Shown: positions 51,329 to 59,867 of the stretch, piece by piece
Position numbering within the stretch: the first letter of the stretch is position 1
Layout: each line of letters opens with the position of its first letter
Assembly: GCA_038040395.1 (NCBI GenBank)
Contig: JBBPIJ010000013.1
Coordinates: 1-64,000 of the forward strand
Source: VAXT01 sp038040395
GTDB taxonomy: Bacteria > Actinomycetota > Thermoleophilia > Gaiellales > Gaiellaceae
Reading direction: 5' to 3'
DNA length: 64,000 nt
Made by a program: the position numbers and the translations under genes
The notes under the pieces: generated by a model
Databases searched by the model: none
Told to the model about the DNA's origin: nothing
Seen by the model: only the letters and a program-made list of their open reading frames with translations

Positions 51329-52243
51329 ATGACTCTTCTCCTCGTATTCGCCGTCTTCTGCCTCGCTGGGGCCGGGTTCCTCGTCAGCGAGATCGTCACG
51401 CTCCCCTCGCGGCAGCGTTTCCTTTCGGTTCGACGCGCGGCAACCTATGGCCAACTGGAGGTCCCTTCCGGGGCCTCGCTCGAGGGTCTTCGCGAACGCC
51501 TGTTTGCCCCGATCGGGGAATGGCTCGCGCTCTGGGCCCTCCGAGTTAATCCCCGTTCGACCAGAGACTCGATCGGGCTGAAATTGATGGCCGCCGGTAT
51601 CAGCCGAAGGATCTCGCCAACGGGCTTCCTCGCCGTCAAGGGTCTCTTCGCAATGGGCGGGCTTTTCGTCGGCTCGGCGCTGGGCGCGGGGCGGGGCGCC
51701 GGAGGCCTGCTCATGGGCGCTCTCTTCCTCGGCGCTGTCGGCTTCCTCGCGCCGGACTACGGATTGACGCTGAAGGCCCGCGGCCGGAAGGAGCGGATCC
51801 GAGCCGACCTGCCTGACGCGCTCGACCTCCTCGCGGTCAGCGTCGAGGCCGGTCTCGGGTTCGACGCGTCGCTTGCCAAGCTCAACGAGAACATGGAGGG
51901 CCCCCTCGGCGAGGAGTTCGGGCTCACCCTCTCCGAGATGCGCATCGGCGAGAGTCGCTCGGAAGCCCTGAAGCGCCTCGCCGAACGCGTGGATGCTCAG
52001 GAGCTTTCAGCCTTCACACGGGCTCTGATCCAGGCCGACCAGCTCGGTACCTCACTCGGCCGGATCCTGCGCGTACAGGCTGCCGACGCGCGCCTGCGTC
52101 GCCAGGCCGCCGCCGAGGAGCGGGCCATGAAGGCGCCGATCAAGATGCTCTTCCCGACCGTGCTCTTCATCTTTCCGGCCATGTTCCTCGTCATCCTCGG
52201 GCCGGCGATCCTCAACGTCCAGAAGATCTTCGGGAACGGCTGA
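51329..52243 (+). CDS. tadC: TadC-like pilus assembly membrane protein
   Basis: 304 residues. TM at the N-terminus (LLLVFAVFCLAGAGFLVSEIV), a pair at about 100-140, the T2SSF core (IRADLPDALDLLAVSVEAGLGFDASLAKL, ALIQADQLGTSLGRILRVQA) and a C-terminal TM (LFPTVLFIFPAMFLVILGPA). TadB and TadC form the inner-membrane platform for TadA. Begins two bases after the TadB stop and overlaps the next gene (TGATG). Confidence 0.91.
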   Translation: MTLLLVFAVFCLAGAGFLVSEIVTLPSRQRFLSVRRAATYGQLEVPSGASLEGLRERLFAPIGEWLALWALRVNPRSTRDSIGLKLMAAGISRRISPTGFLAVKGLFAMGGLFVGSALGAGRGAGGLLMGALFLGAVGFLAPDYGLTLKARGRKERIRADLPDALDLLAVSVEAGLGFDASLAKLNENMEGPLGEEFGLTLSEMRIGESRSEALKRLAERVDAQELSAFTRALIQADQLGTSLGRILRVQAADARLRRQAAAEERAMKAPIKMLFPTVLFIFPAMFLVILGPAILNVQKIFGNG

Positions 52244-53694
52244 TGTCCACCGGAGACGAACATACGAAGCACGAAGAAGCGGAAGAGCAAGAGGTCGAGG
52301 CGACCGAGGGCGGTTTCGGAACGGGCCTGCGGGCCCAGCTCCAGAAGCGCCGTGCGGGTTCGGCCGAAGAACAGGAGTCCGCGGCGGTACAGCAGCCCGA
52401 GACCCCCCTCGTCCGCGTCGACCTCTACACCTCTGCGCCCCACCAGATCAACGGCGGCGAGCCGAGCGCAGAGGCGGAGGACCTCCGGGGCCAGCTGGCA
52501 GAGGCGCAGAAGCGCGAGCGAGAGTTGCGCGCCGCCTTCGCAGAGCAGGTCGAGGCCTACGAGCGAAAGCTGTCGGAGGAGTACGACGTGTCCCGCGAGC
52601 AGACGAAGCTCGACGACCGGAGCGCAAAGCTTTCGAGCACCGAGACCCAGATTCGGGAACGCGAGCAGCGACTCGCCGCCGAGCGCGAAGAGGTCAACGC
52701 CGAGCGCAAACGACTCTCAGCGTTCCAGGATCAAGTTGCAGCAGCCCAAGCCGCTGCCGCCGAGCTCAGGGAGGAGCTCCAGGCCCGTGACGCCGAGCTG
52801 ACAGAGGCCGAGCGACTCACGGGTAGGAGCTCCTCAGAGCTTGTCAACCGCGCCTCGACACTCGCTTCGCGCGAGGAGAAGGTGGCGAAGACGGAGCGCG
52901 ATCTCGCGACGCGCGAGGGCCAGTGGAAGGCGCGCGAGAACGAGCTCAAGCGCCGCGAAAAGGATATTGGCGGGCGCGAGTCACGACTTACCGAGGCCGA
53001 GCAGCGCCTCGCGAAGGAAGGCGCCCGGCTCGCCGCAGAGGACTCTGCTCTGCGACGCCGCGAGGCCGAGGTGCATGAGCGACTCGAGGGCATCCGGGCG
53101 GAGACCAAGCAGCTGGAGACCCAGCTCACGAGCTCCGGCGCGGAGGTGCAGCAGATCCATGCTCGGCTCGCCGACATCGAAGGCCGCGAGGAGGAGTTGA
53201 TCGCCCGTGAGGCCGAGCTCAACCTCCGCGAGTCCGAGCTCCAACACGGGCAGAACGAGAGCACCAGGGGCCGCGACCTCGACGAGTGGACGGCACGCCT
53301 CGAGGCCCGCGAGAAGGAGATCGCCGCCCGCGAGTTCGCGGTCGCCGAGGATGCCGATCTCTCCGAAACGGCGCGGGAACGCGTCGACAAGCGTGAGAAG
53401 CGGATCGCCCAGACCGAGGCGAACCTCCGCGAGCGCGCACGTGAGATCGACGAGCGCGAGGAGCAGCTCGAACGGAACTCGGCCCGCGACGAGACCGATT
53501 ACGAGATCCGTCTCGAGAAGCTCGAGACCCGCGAGGCGGCGCTCGCCGAGCTCGAGGAGAAGCTCGGCAGCAAGGAGACGCAGCTCGCGGCCTACGTCGC
53601 ACAGGCGCAGGGCGCCCTACAGCGCCGCGAGTCCGAGTGGTGGAGCAAGCAGCTCGGCAAAGAAGACGACGGGCCCGACGCCGAAGTTGCGTAG
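52243..53694 (+). CDS. Long coiled-coil protein of the tad operon
   Basis: 483 residues. The first 80 are acidic and disordered (HEEAEEQEVEATEGGFG, RAQLQKRR). From about 85 to 465 the sequence is a nearly continuous coiled coil with heptads such as AREAELNLRESELQHGQ and EKEIAAREFAVAEDADL, and repeated (E)RE.(E)L motifs. No TM or signal peptide. It overlaps tadC by one base (TGATG), so it is a translation-coupled member. A cytoplasmic scaffold or polar anchor for the pilus machine is the simplest idea. No known Tad component has this shape. Confidence 0.85.
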   Translation: MSTGDEHTKHEEAEEQEVEATEGGFGTGLRAQLQKRRAGSAEEQESAAVQQPETPLVRVDLYTSAPHQINGGEPSAEAEDLRGQLAEAQKRERELRAAFAEQVEAYERKLSEEYDVSREQTKLDDRSAKLSSTETQIREREQRLAAEREEVNAERKRLSAFQDQVAAAQAAAAELREELQARDAELTEAERLTGRSSSELVNRASTLASREEKVAKTERDLATREGQWKARENELKRREKDIGGRESRLTEAEQRLAKEGARLAAEDSALRRREAEVHERLEGIRAETKQLETQLTSSGAEVQQIHARLADIEGREEELIAREAELNLRESELQHGQNESTRGRDLDEWTARLEAREKEIAAREFAVAEDADLSETARERVDKREKRIAQTEANLRERAREIDEREEQLERNSARDETDYEIRLEKLETREAALAELEEKLGSKETQLAAYVAQAQGALQRRESEWWSKQLGKEDDGPDAEVA

Positions 53695-53741
53695 CGGCTT
53701 CGCAGAACGCTCTTCAGGATCTCGGTTAGGATCCCGCGACC

Positions 53742-53951
53742 ATGTGGCAGGCCTACGTGAGATTTCGTTCCGGCTCGACGACCCGAGCTGACGTCGCCGA
53801 GAACGAGGACGACGCGCGCAAGGCCCTCGAGGATGCGATGGGCCAGCTGAAGTCGAACGGCATCGGCCTGATCGGGCCGAGCCTCGTCGTAACGAAAGAC
53901 GACCTCGAGTTCATCAAGCTCGAGCAAAAGCAAGCCCAAGACACCCGCTAG
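53742..53951 (+). CDS. Small conserved-type hypothetical protein (69 aa)
   Basis: Sequence WQAYVRFRSGSTTRADVAEN, then EDDARKALEDAMGQLKSNG and a C-terminal helix. The alternation suggests a beta-alpha-beta fold of about 60 residues. It follows the coiled-coil gene by 47 bases and could be the last pilus-operon gene; no family is recognised. Hairpins follow. Confidence 0.65.
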   Translation: MWQAYVRFRSGSTTRADVAENEDDARKALEDAMGQLKSNGIGLIGPSLVVTKDDLEFIKLEQKQAQDTR

Positions 53952-53995
53952 CGGGACGTAACCGCTCTCGGAAACCACCACGACTCGCCGCCGGA

Positions 53996-54130
53996 GCCGG
54001 GCTCAGCCCGGCGGGAGGCACAACAAACGCACGCTCGGAGCACGCCCACGCAAGGCGGCTCCTGAAACCTCTGAACACGCTCCCGCCCGCAAGGAGGGGG
54101 CCCACGGGGGAACCAGGGGTTCCCCCGTGA
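53996..54130. terminator. Hairpin pair between convergent genes
   Basis: GCCGGGCT and AGCCCGGC (53996-54012) pair around one base (or CTC). CACGGGGGAACC-AGG-GGTTCCCCCGTG (54104-54130) is a perfect 12-bp stem with a 3-base loop. They separate the pilus operon (plus) from the gene ending at 54156 (minus). Confidence 0.75.
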
Positions 54131-54155
54131 AGGCGAGCGAAGCGAAGCCGTGCCG

Positions 54156-54692
54156 CTAGGGGCGGTACTGCTGGTTCAAAGAGCAGACCGTGTCGATGTG
54201 GACGTTCATCCAGAAGCCTGTCTCGAGGCCTTCCCACAGCTTGACGGGCTTCTTCCCGGCAACGAGGTCTGCGAGCTGTGCGGGCGTGATCGCCCTGGCA
54301 GGAAATGGCCCGCCGTCTGGGTTGCCTGCCGTGAGGACCGTGATGTGCGCAGCCGCGGGCAGGACGTACGTCAGAAGGCGGTGGCCCTCGTCGACGACGT
54401 AGTTGTCATTCGGCACGTCTCCATAGCCGGTGTCCTCGAGCTTTGCGCGGCTGGCGGTGAGTCCGCTCGTGAACCACGCCGGATCGAACTGCAGCTCGAA
54501 GGCGTCACCTCTCGGTGCGAGCGACTTGACGTGCCCGAAGAGCACGTAGTCGTTGGGATCGCACTGCCGCGCGGGGGCCTCTCGTGATGTCGACGAAGAC
54601 GAGGGGGATGCGACCCAGACGAAAGCCGACGCAAAGGCTGCGGCCCCGACAATGGCAACGACGGCGATGACGACGAACGATGGCTTCTTCAT
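54156..54692 (-). CDS. Secreted/anchored protein of unknown function
   Basis: 178 residues from the ATG at 54692, with AAAGGAGG upstream; the frame to 54752 would run through the promoter array. A TM anchor (5-28) is followed by a Ser/Thr linker and a beta-rich domain: CDPNDYVLFGHVKSLAPRGD, FELQFDPAWFTSGLTA, HRLLTYVLP and HITVLTAGN. Two cysteines (CDPND, TVCSLNQQ) may pair. I recognise no family. Preceded by a GTnAC array shared with the 14277 operon. Confidence 0.75.
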   Translation of the reverse strand: MKKPSFVVIAVVAIVGAAAFASAFVWVASPSSSSTSREAPARQCDPNDYVLFGHVKSLAPRGDAFELQFDPAWFTSGLTASRAKLEDTGYGDVPNDNYVVDEGHRLLTYVLPAAAHITVLTAGNPDGGPFPARAITPAQLADLVAGKKPVKLWEGLETGFWMNVHIDTVCSLNQQYRP

Positions 54693-54736
54693 GGTTCCTC
54701 CTTTGGTTTCCTTGCACGTCATGGTCGTCGCGCCCC

Positions 54737-54774
54737 GAAACGATCGCGTCACGGTCGCGTAACGGTTCCGCCAC
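54737..54774 (-). promoter_or_regulatory. Four-copy GTnAC-type direct-repeat array, 11-bp phase
   Basis: GAAAC (54737), GTCAC (54748), GTAAC (54759) and GCCAC (54770) on the plus strand, all 11 bases apart, match the order at 14326-14363 with one base change in the fourth unit. The array starts 45 bases upstream of the gene, the same relation as at 14277, on the same strand. Confidence 0.7.
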
Positions 54775-54900
54775 AGCGGTAGCGCGTCCCGTGCGCGGGT
54801 CTCCCTAGGACGAGTGATTTGCGTCCCTGGGCCGGCCGACCTATGGACGTGGAGCCGGATTGCAGCTATCCCTTAGGGGAGCTTTCGAGGGGGAGGTCGG

Positions 54901-56682
54901 GTGCGACGAGTTGTATTGGGGTTGCTGTGCGGGCTGCTCGCTGTCGTGGGTGCTGCGGCGAGCGGCGCCGGCACCCTCGGGCGCGCGCGCGAGTCACTCC
55001 ATCCGGCGGCGCATCCCGTCAAGGTCGCGAAGCTCGACTCGCGGCTGGCCGCGTTGCATTCCGGCAGCGTCCGGGTGGAACTGCTGGCAACCCGGCCCTC
55101 TGCGGCCCGGAAGGCCGTCGCGCGTGGAGGCGGTCGGGTCGAGGCCGCCTACGGCCGGGTGATCGAGGCGCTCGTCCCGGCGAGGTCGCTCGAAGCGCTC
55201 GCGCGCAGCCGCGGGGTTCGGTTCGTCCGCGAGCCGGCGCGACCGGTGGCCGACTCGGTGCGGGGCCAGGGCGTCGCCTCCACGGGCGCAGCCCTCTGGC
55301 ACAAGGCCGGAGCGCGCGGCGAGGGCGTGAAGCTCGCCATCGTCGACCTCGGTTTCAACGGCTACCGGCAAAGCCAGGGCACGGGCGACCTCCCCGGATC
55401 TGCGGTGAAGGTCGATCTCTGCGGGTCCGGCGGGTTCGAAGCGACGAGCCACGGCACAGCGGTGGCCGAGATCGTGGCCGAGATGGCGCCCGGAGCGAAG
55501 CTCTATCTCGTGTGCATCAAGAATCTCGCCGGGCTCGGCCAGGCCGTCGCCTACGCGCAGGCTCACGGGATCCAGATCATCAGTCACTCTGTCAGCTGGT
55601 TCAACACGGGCCGGGGCGATGGGTCGGGAGGCCCCGACACGCCGGAGGGGATCGTCGCGGCCGCCCGGAGCGCGGGAATCCTCTGGGTGAACGCGGCAGG
55701 CAACCGGGCGCAGCAGCACTGGAGCGGCGCGTTCAGCGACGAAAACGCGAACGGCTGGCACGAATTCGGCCCGGGTGACGAGGGAAACACGATCGCCGTA
55801 CAGAGCGGCGCAACCGCTTGCGTCGCGTTGAAGTGGGACGACTGGCCCGCGAGCGCCGAGGACTACGACCTGTACTTGAGCCGGTCGGCGGGAGGAGCGA
55901 TCGTCGCCACCTCGACCGGGCCTCAGACCGGGTTCGAGCCCCCGACGGAGCTGGCCTGCTTCCGAAACAGCTCTGAGACGGCACAGTCGTACGCGATCGG
56001 CATCCGCGCGCAACACGTCACGGCCCGGCCAACGCGCTTCGACCTCTTCGCGTACCCCGGCCCGGATCTCGAATACCGCGTCGCCGAGGGCAGCGTCACC
56101 GAGCCGGGCACCTCGCCGTCCGCGCTGACCGTCGGCGCCGTGTGCTGGCAGGGGAGCGACCTCGAGCGCTACAGCTCGCAGGGGCCGACGATCGATGCTC
56201 GGGTGAAGCCGGACCTGGTCGGTCCAGACTCCGTCTCGTCATTGACGTTCGGGCCCTTCTCGGGCTGCGGCGTGAGCGGCTTCGCGGGGACGTCGGCTGC
56301 GACGCCGCACGTCGCCGCCGCAGCGGCGCTCGTCAAGCAGGCGAACCCGTCCTTCGGCCCGAGCGAGCTCCAGGCCTACCTCGAGGACAACGCCGTCGAC
56401 CTCGGCGTCTCGGGCAAGGACTCTGCTTTCGGAAGCGGGAAGCTGATGCTGGGCGCCGCGCCGCGACTCGCGCTGCGCGCCTGTGTGGTTCCTTCAGTCG
56501 TCGGCCGCCGGTTGGTCTCCGCCCGTCAGCGGATCGAGCGCGCCGGGTGCCGAGTCGGCAGTGTCCGGCGGGCGCGCTCCCGAGCGCGGGTCGGCCGGGT
56601 GGCGGCACAGCATCCTCGCGCAGGCAAGCGCCTGATCGCCCGTGGACGCGTGAACCTGATCGTCAGCCGCGGCCGCGGCTAA
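54901..56682 (+). CDS. Secreted subtilisin-like (S8) protease with Cys-PASTA-like tail
   Basis: 593 residues. Signal peptide to about 24, a prodomain-like region (40-125), then the S8 catalytic domain with D149 (KLAIVDLGFNGY), H184 (TSHGTAVAEI), oxyanion N267 (VNAAGNRA) and S465 (GFAGTSAATPHVAAAAAL). A jelly-roll insert lies at about 290-385. The final 70 residues (from ACVVPSVVGRRLVSARQRIE) form a PASTA-like module with two cysteines, close to the tail of the FG-GAP gene at 11624. It would cleave proteins at or beyond the wall. Confidence 0.9.
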   Translation: MRRVVLGLLCGLLAVVGAAASGAGTLGRARESLHPAAHPVKVAKLDSRLAALHSGSVRVELLATRPSAARKAVARGGGRVEAAYGRVIEALVPARSLEALARSRGVRFVREPARPVADSVRGQGVASTGAALWHKAGARGEGVKLAIVDLGFNGYRQSQGTGDLPGSAVKVDLCGSGGFEATSHGTAVAEIVAEMAPGAKLYLVCIKNLAGLGQAVAYAQAHGIQIISHSVSWFNTGRGDGSGGPDTPEGIVAAARSAGILWVNAAGNRAQQHWSGAFSDENANGWHEFGPGDEGNTIAVQSGATACVALKWDDWPASAEDYDLYLSRSAGGAIVATSTGPQTGFEPPTELACFRNSSETAQSYAIGIRAQHVTARPTRFDLFAYPGPDLEYRVAEGSVTEPGTSPSALTVGAVCWQGSDLERYSSQGPTIDARVKPDLVGPDSVSSLTFGPFSGCGVSGFAGTSAATPHVAAAAALVKQANPSFGPSELQAYLEDNAVDLGVSGKDSAFGSGKLMLGAAPRLALRACVVPSVVGRRLVSARQRIERAGCRVGSVRRARSRARVGRVAAQHPRAGKRLIARGRVNLIVSRGRG

Positions 56683-57655
56683 CACTTGCGAGTCGCCACG
56701 CGCCGACGGCGACCGCGCCTGCCAGCAGCAACGCGCCCCGGTGGAGGTTGAGCTCGAGGAGCAGGCTCCGCGATTTGGACTCGTCGTCGAAACGGCCGTG
56801 CGCCGAGAACTCACCGGGCACGGGCTCGAAGAGATTGCCCTCGCGCTCGCCGTCGAGCGGCTCGTCGGTCTGTTGCGCAGCGAAGCCTGTTCGCGCCAGG
56901 TAACGGTCGATCAGGCCGGGCGCGACCTTCTCGCCGTAGACCGCCTTCACCGTCGGCCACGCGACGAGCACCTGACGGCGCCGATGTGTGGCCGCGTACT
57001 CGATCGCCTTGGCGGCCACCTCGGGCTGGAGGATCGGAGGCACCGGCTGCGGGTGCCTCGACAGCTTCGCCCTGCCCCACTCGAACTGCGGCGTGTTGTG
57101 CGCAGGGAGGTGCACCTCGGTCACGTGCACCTTCGAGCCGTCGTGCAGCAGCTCCGTGCGAAGCGACTGCGTGAAGCCGTGGACCGCGTGCTTGGCCCCG
57201 CAGTAGGGCGCCTGGAGCGGGATCGAGCGATAGGCGAGCGCGGAGCCGACCTGCACGATCGTCCCGCGGTCACGCGGAAGCATCCGGCGAAGTGCGGCCA
57301 TGGTTCCCCAGACGTAGCCGAGATAGGTGACGTCGGTTGCGCGCCGGAACTCGTCGGCGGTGATGTCGGTCGCGGGCGCGAACACGGTGGCCATCGCGTT
57401 GTTCACCCAGATGTCGAGCGGGCCGAAGCGCTCCTCGATCTGCGACGCGGCGTCCTCGACCGCCTCCGCGTCGGCGACGTCGAGAGGTAGGACAAGAGCC
57501 TCGCCGCCGAGCGCTTCGACCTCGGCGGCTGCCTCCTCGAGCCGCTCTCGCCCGCGCGCGATCAGGCCGAGGCGCGCGCCCTTACGCGCGAAGCGCCGGA
57601 CGAGGGCGCGGCCGACCCCAGCCGAGGCGCCGGTGACGGCAATCGTCTTCATCAC
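56663..57655 (-). CDS. SDR-family oxidoreductase with C-terminal membrane segment
   Basis: 330 residues (ATG at 57655 or 57652). Classical SDR: TGASAGVGRALVRRFA, NNAMA, active Ser in VQVGSALAYRS and YxxxK in PYCGAKHAVHGF. From 190 on, DRYLARTGFAAQQTDEP and a short hydrophobic segment LHRGALLLAGAVAVGAWRLA near the C-terminus suggest membrane association. The family is common in actinobacteria with unknown substrates. Its 3' end overlaps the subtilase gene by 20 bases, convergently. Confidence 0.86.
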   Translation of the reverse strand: MMKTIAVTGASAGVGRALVRRFARKGARLGLIARGRERLEEAAAEVEALGGEALVLPLDVADAEAVEDAASQIEERFGPLDIWVNNAMATVFAPATDITADEFRRATDVTYLGYVWGTMAALRRMLPRDRGTIVQVGSALAYRSIPLQAPYCGAKHAVHGFTQSLRTELLHDGSKVHVTEVHLPAHNTPQFEWGRAKLSRHPQPVPPILQPEVAAKAIEYAATHRRRQVLVAWPTVKAVYGEKVAPGLIDRYLARTGFAAQQTDEPLDGEREGNLFEPVPGEFSAHGRFDDESKSRSLLLELNLHRGALLLAGAVAVGAWRLASVSRGRG

Positions 57656-57697
57656 CTTTGGAAATACCCGTCGCCCGGCGAACTAGTCGCGTCTTCG

Positions 57698-59770
57698 TTA
57701 CTCCCACGTCACGGCCCAGGTTGCGCCGCCGTCCGTCGAGGTCCAGGTCACCGAGCCCTTTTCACCACGGGTGAACGCCGTCACGTCGGAGGCATGCACG
57801 GTCAGGAGCAGCCCAGCGGCATCGATCGAGCGGACGAGCAGCTCGCCTGCGACGCTGGGGAGGCTTTGCACGAGGCTTGTGGCGCCCTTGACGACGAGCA
57901 GGCGCGGCGAGTTGTCGAAGCCGACGCCCCCCGCGCGGTTGGTGACCAGCGCGGCGATCCCGCCGGGGACCGGCTTCGCGTCGATGATCACACCCTGGAC
58001 ACTCGCGACGTGTCGCCTGCGAAGCCCTTTCGGGCCAGGCGGCCACGCAACGGCCTGATGGAGCCGTCCGCCACGCCACCACCACAGGTTCCCGGCGGCA
58101 CCGACGAAGGCCGTTCCTCCTACCTCGGCTGTCTGGTGCCAGTGACTACCTCCGTCCGCGGTCCAGAGGCGCGTCTGCCGGCAGGCGCAGCGCGAGGCTC
58201 GGTCGCCGAGCGCGATCATCCCCGTGAGCGCCGAGACTCGGGCGACTCGCACGGCGCTCCGGGGATAGAGCAATCGCCAGGACCCCCCACCGTCCTCCGT
58301 GCCGTAGACGCCCTCCTCGCGGCTCGCCCAGCCGTTGAGCTCGTCCGAGAAGCTCCTGTGCTCGGGCAGGTCGTTCGCCCCGGAGCCGACGGGGCGATTC
58401 AGGCCGGACGCGAGCGCAAAGCCCTGGATGCCGCCGGTGTAGGTCCCGACATAGATCCGGTCGCCGACGACGGCGGGCGCGACGTACGTGGGTCCGGCCA
58501 GGGCCGCGCGGAAGCGGTTGGCGCCGGTTCGGATGTCGAAGCCGAGCAGCGACGAGCCCCCGACCGCATTCTCGGCGAGCCACACGGTCCGCCCCGCGAC
58601 CGTGGGCGAGCCGTTGAAGCTCCCGCTGCCGACGCGCTTCGACCAGGTCACCAGGCCCTTGCAGCGGCGGTCGACGTCGATCCGGACGAGCCGGCTCGGG
58701 GTCGTCACGTACAGCGCCCCGGTCAGCGGAGAGTAGGCCGGCTGTGAGAGCAGCACAAGCTTGCGGCGGGCGAGCCCGATCGAGAACAGCGGGCCCGCGT
58801 TGACCTTCGCGGTGCGCCAGACATAGAGAGAACCATCCTTGTTCAGGACTCCGGCCAGCTCGCCGCAGAACGCGTGGCGGAAGATGACCGGGGAACCGAC
58901 GAAGTCGAGGTCGATCGGCGCGCGAATGCGAGGCGGATGGTTGGCGGAGCGCACCGTGAGGCTCGGCGAGAGCTCGACGAGGTGCTCGCCGTACCCGGCC
59001 CACTCGCGAAACCGGCGTCCGACGTTCGAGCCGCCTCGGAACGCGTTGCCGGTGGCCACGAACAGCGACCCGCGCCGGGCGCTGTAGGCCACTCCGCCCC
59101 ACCCCCAGACGCCTCCGCCGCCGCCGAGCGTCGCAGGCACGACCTCCCAGCGCGACACCGCGCGCGTCGCGATCCCGACCCGAATCACCTTCCCCACCAT
59201 GCGGCGATCGCAGTACGCCCCTGTGCCGAGATACACGGAGCCGTTCACGATCGTGAGCGCACCCCAGACGAGCTCCTTGCGGTAGTCCGCGTACAGCTGA
59301 ACCGGCCAGCCGGGCCGTTCCTGCCCCGTCACGAGGTCCAGTGCGTGCAGCCGGCCGAAGGCGTCGGCGACGTAGAGCGCGCCTGTGTCCACGTCGATCG
59401 CGGGCGTGCCGGTGACGCCGTAGCCATCGATTTGAGGGCAGATTCGGTCAAGCTGACCGACCTCGACCCGCCAGCGCACGTAGCCGTTCTCGCCGAGCGC
59501 GTAGACGACACCCTTCGACGTGGCGACGTAGACGGTGCGCCGCCCCAGCGCCGGAACGTCCTGGGCGACGAGCGCCTGAGAGCTGATCCGGCCCGACACA
59601 GGCGTGTACCAGGCTGGGCGCACCGACGGGGCCGAGAGCGACGTAGCGGTTGCGGAGCTGCGCGCAAGGTCGTTCCCGTACACGAGCCAACCAGCCGCGG
59701 GCTGGGCTCCCGCGCTACCGCCGGTGAGAAGCGGCAGGACGAGCAGAGCGAGAAGCCACGTCCTGCGCAC
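57698..59770 (-). CDS. Secreted PQQ-like beta-propeller protein
   Basis: 690 residues, signal peptide LLALLVLPLLTGGSAGA. Residues 25-450 form a PQQ/quinoprotein-like propeller: RRTVYVATSKGVVYALGENG, GTPAIDVDTGALYVADAFGRLHALD, VVGDRIYVGTYTGGIQGFAL. The rest (470-690) has a second propeller with photosystem-assembly/Ycf48-like motifs (YGTEDGGGSWRLL, WTADGGSHWH, TSTDGGATWAVTW). No PQQ ligand set is evident, so a binding or scaffold role is more likely than dehydrogenase activity. Confidence 0.85.
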   Translation of the reverse strand: MRRTWLLALLVLPLLTGGSAGAQPAAGWLVYGNDLARSSATATSLSAPSVRPAWYTPVSGRISSQALVAQDVPALGRRTVYVATSKGVVYALGENGYVRWRVEVGQLDRICPQIDGYGVTGTPAIDVDTGALYVADAFGRLHALDLVTGQERPGWPVQLYADYRKELVWGALTIVNGSVYLGTGAYCDRRMVGKVIRVGIATRAVSRWEVVPATLGGGGGVWGWGGVAYSARRGSLFVATGNAFRGGSNVGRRFREWAGYGEHLVELSPSLTVRSANHPPRIRAPIDLDFVGSPVIFRHAFCGELAGVLNKDGSLYVWRTAKVNAGPLFSIGLARRKLVLLSQPAYSPLTGALYVTTPSRLVRIDVDRRCKGLVTWSKRVGSGSFNGSPTVAGRTVWLAENAVGGSSLLGFDIRTGANRFRAALAGPTYVAPAVVGDRIYVGTYTGGIQGFALASGLNRPVGSGANDLPEHRSFSDELNGWASREEGVYGTEDGGGSWRLLYPRSAVRVARVSALTGMIALGDRASRCACRQTRLWTADGGSHWHQTAEVGGTAFVGAAGNLWWWRGGRLHQAVAWPPGPKGLRRRHVASVQGVIIDAKPVPGGIAALVTNRAGGVGFDNSPRLLVVKGATSLVQSLPSVAGELLVRSIDAAGLLLTVHASDVTAFTRGEKGSVTWTSTDGGATWAVTWE

Positions 59771-59867
59771 GGCGACATCGTACGGAACTGGAGCCGTGAC
59801 CTAGGAAAGTCTGCTCGAAGAAGTGGTCTCCGACTCGAACCTGCCGCTCTGGGTAGAAAGCAGGGCG

